Source of the DNA: Acidobacteriaceae bacterium
GTDB lineage: Bacteria > Acidobacteriota > Terriglobia > Terriglobales > Acidobacteriaceae
Direction of reading: 5' to 3'
Length of the DNA: 64,000 nt
NCBI GenBank assembly: GCA_025352065.1
Contig: JANXUC010000090.1
Coordinates: forward strand, 1-64,000
A program made the position numbers and the translations under genes. Of the stretch, positions 45,590 to 53,886 are shown in pieces. The notes under the pieces are model-generated. The model was not told the origin of the DNA. It made no database searches and saw only the letters and a program-made list of their open reading frames with translations. Positions within the stretch are counted from its first letter, which is position 1. Each line of letters begins with the position of its first letter.

Positions 45590-46084
45590 GTGCCGACATC
45601 ACCTAGCTTGGCGTATTTGTCGTTGGGATCGAATCTGGGCGACCGCGCCGCGAATTTGCAGCGCGCGCTGCATGACTTGGGAGTGCTCGGCCGGGTTACT
45701 AAGAGGTCTTCCTTTTACGAAACGGAGCCGGTGGAATTCACTGTGCAGCCGTGGTTTCTGAACTGTGCCGTGGAATTAGAGACTCTTTGCGAGCCGCTGG
45801 AGTTGCTAGCGGGAATTCTGGAGATCGAGCGCAGCTTGGGAAGGATTCGCGATGAGTCGTCGCCGAAAGGCCCTCGAATACTCGACATCGACATCCTCCT
45901 GTTCGGAGAGAATGTACTGGAACTGCCGGAGTTGACGATTCCGCATCCTGCAATGCATCTGCGGAGGTTCGTGCTGGAGCCGCTGGCGGAGATTGCGGCG
46001 GAAGTAAGGCACCCGGCCCTGCATCGCACCGTGCGCGAGTTGCTGGAGAGGCTGCCCGAGGGGCAGGGTGTGCGGAGGCAGTGA
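45590..46084 (+). CDS. folK: 2-amino-4-hydroxy-6-hydroxymethyldihydropteridine pyrophosphokinase
   Basis: FolK transfers pyrophosphate from ATP to the pterin in folate synthesis. Family blocks are LSLGSNLGDRAANLQRAL, YETEPV, QPWFLNCAVELET, GRIRDESSPKGPRILDIDILLFG (ATP and metal ligands) and IPHPAMHLRRFVLEPL. At 164 residues the length is normal. The start is GTG at 45590. The other folate gene of the window, folC, is far away, so the pathway genes are scattered. Confidence 0.96.
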   Translation: MPTSPSLAYLSLGSNLGDRAANLQRALHDLGVLGRVTKRSSFYETEPVEFTVQPWFLNCAVELETLCEPLELLAGILEIERSLGRIRDESSPKGPRILDIDILLFGENVLELPELTIPHPAMHLRRFVLEPLAEIAAEVRHPALHRTVRELLERLPEGQGVRRQ

Positions 46085-46171
46085 TCCAAATAAGGTCGGC
46101 AAGCCCGAACTCTTTGGTCGAGCGCAAGGTTTCTAGCTGGTCGAAACTTGAGAAATTGAGGAATCTTGAGG

Positions 46172-46648
46172 ATGGGTTTTGAGCCACTGGCGGACGCGCA
46201 TATGGCGCTGGGATTTACAAAGTTTTGGTTCGACTGGGATTGGGCGGGGGCTGAAAAATAAATGAAGTATGCCCTTGAGTTGAGTACGCATAGCGGGGAG
46301 CATCTAAAGGCGGGCGCTGATTTTACGAAGGCGCGAGAACTTTCAGGCGGCAACAGCGAGGCAATTTCCATGACCGGGTACGCTTGGGCGCTGGAAGGTG
46401 AGGCGGTTCATGCACGCAACGTGATTGAGGAATTGGAGCAGCTGTCGACGCAGCGGCATGTTCCCGCGAACAGCATGGCCGTAGTCTATTCTGCGTTGGG
46501 CGAAAACGACCAGGCCTTCGACTGGCTGGAGAAAGCCTATCGCGAACGCGACGTGCGGTTAACGTTCTTGAAGACCGATCCGAAGTGGGACTTACTGCGA
46601 ACGGACGCGCGGTTTGCGGAGATTCTGAAACGCGTCGGGTTTGGGTAA
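46172..46648 (+). pseudogene. Remnant of a TPR-repeat protein
   Basis: Two pieces of the same reading frame are separated by a TAA at 46259-46261. The first piece reads PLADAHMALGFTKFWFDWDWAGAEK, as in TPR proteins of Acidobacteriota that often follow or fuse to kinases. After the stop the frame continues as MKYALELSTHSGEH, with TPR-like helices and ending KTDPKWDLLRTDARFAEILKRVGFG. That ending matches the C-terminus of the same kind of protein, so middle repeats appear lost. It lies directly upstream of a Ser/Thr kinase gene. The second piece (46262-46648) may still be read as a separate short protein. Confidence 0.6.
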
Positions 46649-46717
46649 AAGGCTGCTGCGGCCTGAAGTGTGCGGATGAGGGGCTGACTCTCTGCGGCAA
46701 GCTATAATTGCCCACCG

Positions 46718-49387
46718 ATGGCCCTGACTTCCGGTACAAAACTTGGACCTTACGAAATCGTCTCTCCTGCTGGTGCGGGCGGCATGGGCGAAGTCTACCG
46801 TGCCCTTGATACACGTCTGAATCGCACCGTCGCCATCAAGATTTTGCCTTCACATCTTTCCGAGGATGCCGATGCGAAGCAGCGGTTTGATCGCGAAGCT
46901 CACGCGATTTCTTCCCTGAACCATCCCAATATCTGCACGCTTTACGACGTCGGTCATCAGGACGGAGTCGACTATCTCGTGATGGAGTTTCTGGAGGGTC
47001 AGACGCTGGCCGAGCGGCTGCTCAAGGGCGCGCTTCCTACTGAGCAAGTTTTGAAGTATGGGCGCGAAATTTGTGAGGGGCTGGAGAAGGCGCATAAGAG
47101 TGGAGTGATCCATCGCGATCTGAAGCCCGGCAACATCATGCTGACGAAGGCCGGGGCGAAGCTGATGGATTTTGGCTTGGCCAAGGCGGCGCCAGTCGGA
47201 GGCCCGCCATCGTCCAGTTTGACGGCGACCATGAACCTTCCGGAAAGCGCTCCTCCTCTGACGGCCAAGGGGACTGTTGTTGGGACGTTTCAGTACATGT
47301 CTCCGGAGCAGGTCGAGGGTCAGGAAGCCGATGCCCGCAGCGATATTTTCTCGTTGGGTGCGGTGCTGTATGAGATGGCGTCGGGCAAGCGGGCGTTTGA
47401 GGGGAAGACGACCGCCAGTATTATCGCGGCAGTTCTGGCGGCGGAACCGAAACCGATTTCCGAGATTCAGCCCATGACGCCGCCCGCGCTGGAGCGCGTG
47501 GTGAAGACGTGTCTGGCGAAGGATCCGGACGAGCGTTTTCAGACCGTCCACGATCTGAATATGCAGTTGCGGTGGATTGCGGAAGGTGGAGCGCCGACTT
47601 CGCAGATTGGCATTGTTCCGGTTCGAAAACGAAACCGCATCGTCCCATGGGCCTTGGCTGGAGCGGGGATTGTTACGGCGGTCGCATTCGCGGCGCTTTA
47701 TTTTGCCCACCCGACCGCGCCGCAATCTCCGATTCGTAGTTTTATTCCGGCACCCGACAATGCAGCCTTCCTGTTTCTCGGGGATCAGGCGGGGCCGCTT
47801 GTGATTTCGCCGGACGGGCGAAATCTGGCGTTCGTGGCGGCCACCGGAAAAGATGCCCCGAAAATTTATGTGCGGCCGTTGGACTCGCTCAACGCGGTGG
47901 CGCTGGCCGGAACGGAAAGCGCGCAGTCTCCGTTCTGGTCTTCCGATGGGCGGAAGATTGGGTTTTTTGCCAATGGCAAATTAAAGTCGGTTGAGACCGA
48001 AGGCGGAGGCGTCACACAGATTTGCGATGCGCCGACTGGGCGCGGCGGGAGCTGGGGCAAGGACGGGACGATTATTTTTGCACCGGGATTTCGCGGAGTC
48101 CTGCAGCGCGTGCCGGGTGCGGGCGGGACGCCGGTGCCTGTCACTCATCTGGATGAGTCGAAACACACCTCGCACCGCTGGCCATTCTTTTTGCCGGATG
48201 GCAAACACTTTCTTTACCTGGCCATCAATCACCAGTCTGCTGGCGGTGAGAACGAAGCGGTCTACTTTGCATCACTGGATGGGAAGGAAAACGCTCCGAT
48301 TTTGCACTCCACTACCAATGCGCAGTATGCCTCAGGGTCGCTCTTGTATGTAAAGGGCGGCGTACTGGCAGCGCAACCGTTTGACCCAGACAGCGGAAAG
48401 CTGAGTGGAGCCCCGCAGGCCATCGAGCATGGTGTGGCCGAGGACAGCATCACATGGCGCGCCGTTTTTAGCGTTTCCGACAATGGTTTGCTGGCGTTTT
48501 CCGGTGGCTCACAGACGCAGACGCAACTGGCCTGGTTCGACCGCGCGGGCAAACAGTTGGGGGGGGTGGGGGAGAAATTCGGCGGATTGTCGAATGGTCA
48601 GCAGGGGCTGCGCATGTCGCCGAATGGAGAGCGGGTGGCGCTCGCGATTTCCGGTGGCGTCGGCGATATCTGGGTGATGGACCTGTTGCGGGGGGTGCGC
48701 TCCCGCCTGACCTTCGGTCCGGTTGGCAACACCGGCCCGGTGTGGTCGCCGGATGGCAAATGGGTCGCGTACACCACCAACACCACGACTGGAAGAATGT
48801 TGTGCCGAAGACCCTCCGCCGGCGGACCAGAAGAACAACTCCTTCGAATCGAGGGCAAGTTCCTCGTGCCGAGCGACTGGTCGCGCGATGGCAAATACCT
48901 GCTTGTTGAAGAAGGAGCCCCCGGCAGCCAGCAGGAAATCCTGGCAATGCCTCTCGCGGGGGACCGCAAGCCCTTTGTGTTTGTTCCACGAGGGAATTTC
49001 TTCATCGCCAGGGCAAGGTTTTCTCCCGATGGCCACTGGGTGGTCTACCAGTCCACTGAGTCGGGGAGGTCGGAGATTTACGCCATTCCGTTTCCAAGCG
49101 GGCAAGGTAAAGGGCAGGTTTCGACGGCTGGAGGCTCGGGAGGAACCTGGCGGAATGACGGGAAAGAGATTTTTTATGTCACGATTGATCGCGTTCTGAC
49201 CGCCGTGCCCGTGACGGAAAGCGAAGGCCAGATTCGTTTGGGCGCGGTTCAGCCTTTGTTCCGCTGGCCCGGCGATGCGGGCGACGTAGCGCCGGATGGA
49301 AAAAGGTTCCTGATCAATTTAGCGGGCGACCAGGACACCAAGCCGATTACGCTGGTGACGAACTGGACAGCAGGGCTGGAGAAATAG
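46718..49387 (+). CDS. Ser/Thr protein kinase with TolB/PD40-like beta-propeller
   Basis: The 889-residue protein starts with a Hanks-type kinase domain (about 10-285): GAGGMGEVYRALD (glycine loop), AIKIL (Lys), HRDLKPGN near 132-139, DFGLAKA, and SPEQVEGQEADARSDIFSLG. After a short linker with one membrane helix (about 307-330, WALAGAGIVTAVAFAALYFA), the outer part consists of propeller repeats with the pattern SPDGRNLAF, SSDGRKIGFF, SPNGERVAL, SPDGKWVAY and SRDGKYLLV. This kinase-propeller arrangement is abundant in Acidobacteriota. Its target is unknown; sensing in the periplasm by the propeller is inferred. Confidence 0.93.
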   Translation: MALTSGTKLGPYEIVSPAGAGGMGEVYRALDTRLNRTVAIKILPSHLSEDADAKQRFDREAHAISSLNHPNICTLYDVGHQDGVDYLVMEFLEGQTLAERLLKGALPTEQVLKYGREICEGLEKAHKSGVIHRDLKPGNIMLTKAGAKLMDFGLAKAAPVGGPPSSSLTATMNLPESAPPLTAKGTVVGTFQYMSPEQVEGQEADARSDIFSLGAVLYEMASGKRAFEGKTTASIIAAVLAAEPKPISEIQPMTPPALERVVKTCLAKDPDERFQTVHDLNMQLRWIAEGGAPTSQIGIVPVRKRNRIVPWALAGAGIVTAVAFAALYFAHPTAPQSPIRSFIPAPDNAAFLFLGDQAGPLVISPDGRNLAFVAATGKDAPKIYVRPLDSLNAVALAGTESAQSPFWSSDGRKIGFFANGKLKSVETEGGGVTQICDAPTGRGGSWGKDGTIIFAPGFRGVLQRVPGAGGTPVPVTHLDESKHTSHRWPFFLPDGKHFLYLAINHQSAGGENEAVYFASLDGKENAPILHSTTNAQYASGSLLYVKGGVLAAQPFDPDSGKLSGAPQAIEHGVAEDSITWRAVFSVSDNGLLAFSGGSQTQTQLAWFDRAGKQLGGVGEKFGGLSNGQQGLRMSPNGERVALAISGGVGDIWVMDLLRGVRSRLTFGPVGNTGPVWSPDGKWVAYTTNTTTGRMLCRRPSAGGPEEQLLRIEGKFLVPSDWSRDGKYLLVEEGAPGSQQEILAMPLAGDRKPFVFVPRGNFFIARARFSPDGHWVVYQSTESGRSEIYAIPFPSGQGKGQVSTAGGSGGTWRNDGKEIFYVTIDRVLTAVPVTESEGQIRLGAVQPLFRWPGDAGDVAPDGKRFLINLAGDQDTKPITLVTNWTAGLEK

Positions 49388-49388
49388 G

Positions 49389-49486
49389 CTCGTGTGGCAG
49401 CGGAGCTTGCTCCGCTGGATTTTGAAGCTGCTGGCTGCCGCCTCCAAGTCAAAAGCTCGACGGAGCAAGCTCCGTCGCCACACGAG
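49389..49486. repeat. Inverted repeat pair with GGAGCTTGCTCC palindrome cores
   Basis: Arms of about 28 bases (49389-49417 and 49459-49486, beginning CTCGTGTGGC and ending CACACGAG) are complementary with a few mismatches. Each arm contains its own palindrome (GGAGCTTGCTCC and GGAGCAAGCTCC). It lies between two convergent genes and could work as a two-way terminator. Confidence 0.7.
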
Positions 49487-49493
49487 CAAACCG

Positions 49494-50177
49494 CTACGGC
49501 ACAATAATCCGGCTAGCTTGTTCTTCTTTCGCAACCTTATCCGGGAACTGCTGGAACAGAAATTCGATGAACGCCAGCGATTTGGGTCGACCGTTGGTGC
49601 GGGTGTGCGCCATTCTTGTCATGAACACGATTCCTCTCAGGATATCGGAATCGCGGAGCGCGACGTAACCTCGGTTTTTCTGTTCCACTTCGCGATACTC
49701 CGCCAGCATGGTTTTGATTTCATGGATCACCGCCTGCTGGGGCGGGTTGATTGCGCTGGCATCGTAGTGCAGTCCGGATTGGACTAGCGTTTCGTGGGTT
49801 TTGCCCAAAGAAACCAACGCAGCGATCAGATCGCTATCGCGGAGGTTGCGGTCGGCGCGGGCGCTTTTCGCCAAGGCAAAGCTGATGCCTAACAGCAGGT
49901 TCTCTTGCTGGTAGAGAAACGCCTCTTCGATGTTTACGTTTGGGAACAACGATTCGCGGTCAAGTTCTGTTAGCTCTCGATCATGCCGAGGGCGCTCGCT
50001 TTCGTGTTCGCGAGCTTGCTGCAGGTAGATGCAATCGCTGGGGCAGTCGAGCGTTACCTCGCGTTGTTCGCCGCAGCATTGCGGGCAGATGCGGTCGTGA
50101 ATGGCGGGGCAAAAGCGTTTTTCTTTTCTGGTTTCGCAGAGGCTGCAGGGCACGTTCTGAAATCTCCTGTTGAGCAT
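49494..50177 (-). CDS. Cys-rich protein of unknown function
   Basis: The 227 residues carry eight Cys in the first 50 positions (CSLCETRK, FCPAIHDRICPQCCGE, LDCPSDCIYL), suggesting two zinc-binding or Fe-S-like sites. A helical region follows, with alternating charged and hydrophobic residues (NIEEAFLYQQENLLLGISFALAKS). There is no catalytic motif that I recognise. I have the impression that this arrangement is widespread in Acidobacteriota, but no function comes to mind. It is transcribed away from HU and converges with the kinase gene over a large inverted repeat. Confidence 0.72.
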   Translation of the reverse strand: MLNRRFQNVPCSLCETRKEKRFCPAIHDRICPQCCGEQREVTLDCPSDCIYLQQAREHESERPRHDRELTELDRESLFPNVNIEEAFLYQQENLLLGISFALAKSARADRNLRDSDLIAALVSLGKTHETLVQSGLHYDASAINPPQQAVIHEIKTMLAEYREVEQKNRGYVALRDSDILRGIVFMTRMAHTRTNGRPKSLAFIEFLFQQFPDKVAKEEQASRIIVP

Positions 50178-50222
50178 TATTGCAGTTGCGGGGAGTGATC
50201 GGCGAATCGGTTTCCGAGAGTA

Positions 50223-50248
50223 GCGAGCAGGAATGCTCGTCCTACACG
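50223..50248. repeat. Palindromic repeat (GCGAGCAGGAATGCTCGC family), copy 2
   Basis: Arms GCGAGCA and TGCTCGT around GGAA, followed by CCTACACGAG. The copy at 51440-51459 also continues with CTACACG. Confidence 0.7.
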
Positions 50249-50441
50249 AGCCGGAAACGTGCGGTTTGGAGCGGATTTGGAGGGCTGAAATCGCCGAAAC
50301 CCGCGCTGGATTTGTCTATTTTGGCACTTCTTGTACAAAATATATGAAAAATGCCCGAAAAACGCTGTTTTTCCACAGCCAAGTGCGCTACTATTCGCCA
50401 CAGCATAGCAATGTGCGACTTAGACTTTTGAAGGAGGATTT

Positions 50442-50738
50442 ATGGCTACAGGAATGACCAAGAGCCAACTCATCCGTCACCTGGCGGAGAAACTGGAAAC
50501 CAACAACAAGACAGTGGCTGCGTTTATGGAAGCCCTGACCGATACCGCCGTAAAAGAGGCCAAGAAGAATGGTCTGTTTGTGTTGCCCGGACTGGGCCGC
50601 CTGAAGAAGGTGCACCGCAAGGCGCGCATGGGCCGCAATCCGCAGACCGGCGAAGCGATCAAGATCGCGGCGAAGACCACGGCGAAGTTTTATCTCGCCA
50701 AGGCCGCCAAGGATGCGATTGCTCCCAAGAAGGCGTAG
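50442..50738 (+). CDS. HU-family DNA-binding protein
   Basis: HU bends and compacts DNA as a dimer. The 98 residues carry the HU pattern: MTKSQLIRHLAEKL, TAVKEAKKNGLFVLPGLGRLKKVHRKARMGRNPQTGE (beta arm with the DNA-intercalating Pro), and AAKTTAKFYLAKAAK. The end APKKA is basic. The start has an excellent ribosome site (GAAGGAGG). A hairpin terminator follows at 50763-50789. It is a single-gene unit. Confidence 0.94.
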   Translation: MATGMTKSQLIRHLAEKLETNNKTVAAFMEALTDTAVKEAKKNGLFVLPGLGRLKKVHRKARMGRNPQTGEAIKIAAKTTAKFYLAKAAKDAIAPKKA

Positions 50739-50762
50739 TTGGGACCAGGAACTTGAAAGACG

Positions 50763-50789
50763 AAAAGGGCCGGATTTCCGGCCCTTTTT
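50763..50789 (+). terminator. Intrinsic terminator after HU
   Basis: Stem GGGCCGG/CCGGCCC with an ATTT loop, preceded by AAAA and followed by five T. Confidence 0.88.
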
Positions 50790-50844
50790 CTATTGTATTC
50801 GCGAATTTCGTGTTGACCCGATGACTTGTGGCGGGTGCGGAATT

Positions 50845-51339
50845 TTACTGCTCAGGCGCCGAAACGTGCTCGTGCACAATCAGCCATTTGCCAGCAGCAT
50901 CCTTCTCGAAAATTGCGGTCCACCGAAACGTGGCCATGGCGTACTTCCCTGCATTGGTGGTGGATTCTTCTTTGAGCGTTGCGGAGCACCAGGCGGTATT
51001 GTCAACCGTGTGGATTTTGGCGTCGTCGTTGACAGTTAACTTCAGCGATTTCAGATCTTTGAAGTACGACTGCACGCCAGCTTCGTATTCCTGCCAGTTG
51101 TTGTATTTCACGGGGGCGACGTCAAAAAAAGTGTGGTCGGGGGTCTGGTTGTAGAATCCGGCTACGTTAGCTGTCTTCATGGTGCTCCAGCCATCCCAGA
51201 TTTTCTGCAGATAGGCGACGTCGGGACCAGAGCCAGGGGATTTGTGGGCGGCCATCTTGTGGGCTTTGGCTTGATCAGCGGCAAAAACGGAAAGACTCAG
51301 GGCGAATACGGCAAACAAGGCTAGGGACAGGCGGTTCAT
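50845..51339 (-). CDS. Exported SnoaL/DUF4440-like protein
   Basis: The chosen ATG follows GGAGGATTCC, and the protein begins with a signal peptide (LSLALFAVFALSLSVFA). Its 164 residues then read as a nuclear-transport-factor-2-like fold: VAYLQKIWDGWSTMKTANVAGFYNQ at the start and KWLIVHEHVSAPEQ at the end. These domains are found in SnoaL-like enzymes and many uncharacterised exported proteins. Function unknown. A longer frame (24 more residues) is open but lacks a better start. Confidence 0.78.
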   Translation of the reverse strand: MNRLSLALFAVFALSLSVFAADQAKAHKMAAHKSPGSGPDVAYLQKIWDGWSTMKTANVAGFYNQTPDHTFFDVAPVKYNNWQEYEAGVQSYFKDLKSLKLTVNDDAKIHTVDNTAWCSATLKEESTTNAGKYAMATFRWTAIFEKDAAGKWLIVHEHVSAPEQ

Positions 51340-51439
51340 GGAATCCTCCAAAGTGCGTCGGGGTAGGATTTTCGCACAGGATGTGGAAAGAAACAATGGG
51401 CTTGCGAGCATGGTGATGTGCTTCTTATGCCTAAGAGCT

Positions 51440-51459
51440 GGCGAGCAGGAATGCTCGCC
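51440..51459. repeat. Palindromic repeat (GCGAGCAGGAATGCTCGC family), copy 3
   Basis: GGCGAGCAGGAATGCTCGCC: perfect arms of 8 bases around GGAA. Confidence 0.75.
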
Positions 51460-51474
51460 CTACACGGGATTGGT

Positions 51475-51504
51475 TTGACCTAAGCCTTTGCCGCCAGTTA
51501 TACT
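51475..51504 (+). promoter_or_regulatory. Promoter of rplU-rpmA
   Basis: TTGACC at 51475-51480 and TATACT at 51499-51504 are separated by 18 bases. It lies about 195 bases upstream of rplU. Confidence 0.65.
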
Positions 51505-51696
51505 TACAGAGTTTGCCTGTACTTAGGGCTCCTTTCTGGAGTTCGCCCGCCCGGTTGACGGTACTTCGTTGGATGAAGCAAAGTTGGATGAACCAGACCG
51601 GCGCTTTTGGCGGAAACACAGCAAGCATTGGGTTTAGCAAGGTCCGGCGCGGCGCGTTTGTGCGCCCCGGGAAAAAAATTTTTGGAGGCAGGAATT

Positions 51697-52179
51697 ATGT
51701 ACGCGGTCATTCGCGCTGGCGGGAAGCAGTATCGGGTAGCGCCCGGAGATGTGATTAAGGTTGAGAAGACGGGCACCGGCTTGGATAGCACGGTGGAATT
51801 CAAGGAAGTGCTGGCGATTTCGCCCGCAGACGGGCAGATTACCAAGTTCAACGGCGCGACTGTGACCGGCCAAGTGGTGCTGGAAGACCGTCACAAGAAG
51901 ATTCTGGTATTCCACCTGAAGCGCAAGAAGCAGTATAAGAAAATGCGTGGACATCGCCAGGATTTTACGGCTGTCCGCATTACCGAGATTGCGTTTGATG
52001 GGCAGAAGTTTGCGGCTCCGGAGCTGGTGAAGAAAGTTAAGAAAGCGAAACCTGCGGCAGAACCGGTTGTGAAGGGTCGCATGAAGAAGGCGGCAGCTGG
52101 TGCGAAGGTGGCTGCTCCGAAGAAGGCTGCCGTGGCGAAGAAGGCTGTGGCGAAGAAGGCTGCTCCGAAGAAGAAGTAG
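51697..52179 (+). CDS. rplU: 50S ribosomal protein L21 with Lys/Ala-rich tail
   Basis: L21 is a late-assembly protein of the 50S subunit. The normal domain covers about the first 105 residues (MYAVIRAGGKQYRVAPGD to KMRGHRQDFTAVRITEI). A Lys/Ala-rich tail of about 50 residues then follows (AKKAVAKKAAPKKK at the end), absent from the standard protein. The tail resembles histone H1-like or other nucleic-acid-binding extensions and reappears in RsfS nearby. ATG at 51697 is preceded by GGAGG; the longer open frame is not part of the gene. rpmA follows 88 bases on, the usual L21-L27 pair. Confidence 0.96.
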   Translation: MYAVIRAGGKQYRVAPGDVIKVEKTGTGLDSTVEFKEVLAISPADGQITKFNGATVTGQVVLEDRHKKILVFHLKRKKQYKKMRGHRQDFTAVRITEIAFDGQKFAAPELVKKVKKAKPAAEPVVKGRMKKAAAGAKVAAPKKAAVAKKAVAKKAAPKKK

Positions 52180-52200
52180 TTTCGGAAGCGGCGAGGAGCG

Positions 52201-52240
52201 GATTCCTCAGGGCTGAAGCCCTTCGGAATGACAAATTTTG
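52201..52240. repeat. Spacer repeat GATTCCTC...TCGGAATGACAA, copy 1
   Basis: Reads GATTCCTCAGGGCTGAAGCC then CTTCGGAATGACAA, with an internal hairpin (GGGCTGAAGCCC). The second copy is at 62560-62592. It lies between rplU and rpmA. Confidence 0.6.
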
Positions 52241-52267
52241 GAAATACTTATTTAAGGAAAGCTAGCG

Positions 52268-52528
52268 ATGGCACATAAAAAAGGGTTAGGCAGTTCGAAA
52301 AATGGGCGCGACTCGAACGCGCAGAGGCTGGGCGTGAAGGCTTTTGGCGGCCAGGTTGTGCATGGCGGCACGATCATCGTGCGTCAGCGTGGCACACCGA
52401 TTAAGCCCGGACTGAATGTTGGCCGCGGCAAGGATGACACCTTGTTTGCCAAGATTTCTGGCCGTATCAAGTTCGTCGACAAGGGCCAGATGGGGCGGTT
52501 TGTGCGGGTGGACCCGGTCGAAGCGTAA
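52268..52528 (+). CDS. rpmA: 50S ribosomal protein L27
   Basis: L27 stabilises the peptidyl-transferase centre. The 86 residues match the family: [22 protein letters not shown] (N-terminus reaching the active site), [21 protein letters not shown] and [12 protein letters not shown]. The N-terminus begins directly with AHKKG, with no Firmicutes-type leader for processing. It follows rplU and precedes obg, the classical L21-L27-Obg order, with a terminator between rpmA and obg. Confidence 0.97.
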   Translation: MAHKKGLGSSKNGRDSNAQRLGVKAFGGQVVHGGTIIVRQRGTPIKPGLNVGRGKDDTLFAKISGRIKFVDKGQMGRFVRVDPVEA

Positions 52529-52572
52529 GAGCTTCCTTGCTCGGCGGAAGTTTGTTGAGAAGTTTAACAAGT

Positions 52573-52599
52573 AGCCTCGACTTCGGGTTGGGGCTTTTT
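52573..52599 (+). terminator. Intrinsic terminator after rpmA
   Basis: AGCCTCGAC pairs with GTTGGGGCT (two G-U wobbles) around TTCGG, followed by TTTTTGTTTT. It would separate rplU-rpmA from obg. Confidence 0.7.
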
Positions 52600-52620
52600 G
52601 TTTTGAGTTTGTCTCCTAAA

Positions 52621-52658
52621 CCCTGACAGGCGAGGTGCCTGTCGCTACGTGATTTCGG
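52621..52658. repeat. Palindromic spacer repeat (ACAGGC..GCCTGT family), copy 3
   Basis: ACAGGC and GCCTGT with a 5-base loop, then CGCTACGTGATTTCGG, the same tail as copies 2 and 4. Confidence 0.8.
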
Positions 52659-52678
52659 ATCGAGCTAGTCACTGGTAG

Positions 52679-53773
<1,095 letters not shown>

Positions 53774-53831
53774 GGAAACCTCAAAATCGGCAAAACGGCT
53801 CGCAAGAACTACTGTGCAGCACAAGAAAGAG

Positions 53832-53851
53832 GGCGAGCAGGAATGCTCGCC
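53832..53851. repeat. Palindromic repeat (GCGAGCAGGAATGCTCGC family), copy 4
   Basis: GGCGAGCAGGAATGCTCGCC with perfect 8-base arms, in the 113-base gap between obg and the convergent histidine kinase gene, where a two-way terminator would be expected. Confidence 0.75.
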
Positions 53852-53886
53852 CATCACTATTTCTAACTCAATTCAAGTCGCGGAAT

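Larger units (their letters stand above)
51340..51696 (+). promoter_or_regulatory. Leader region of rplU-rpmA
   Basis: About 350 bases without a gene. It holds a palindromic repeat at 51440-51459 and the promoter at 51475-51504, leaving an untranslated leader of roughly 185 bases. No known ribosomal-protein autoregulatory RNA was recognised, though the leader length leaves room for one. Confidence 0.5.

Noticed and set aside
46850-47725. Open frame antisense to the kinase gene (291 codons)
   Set aside because: Same reasoning: opposite a strong gene, Arg/Leu-rich, with no domain.
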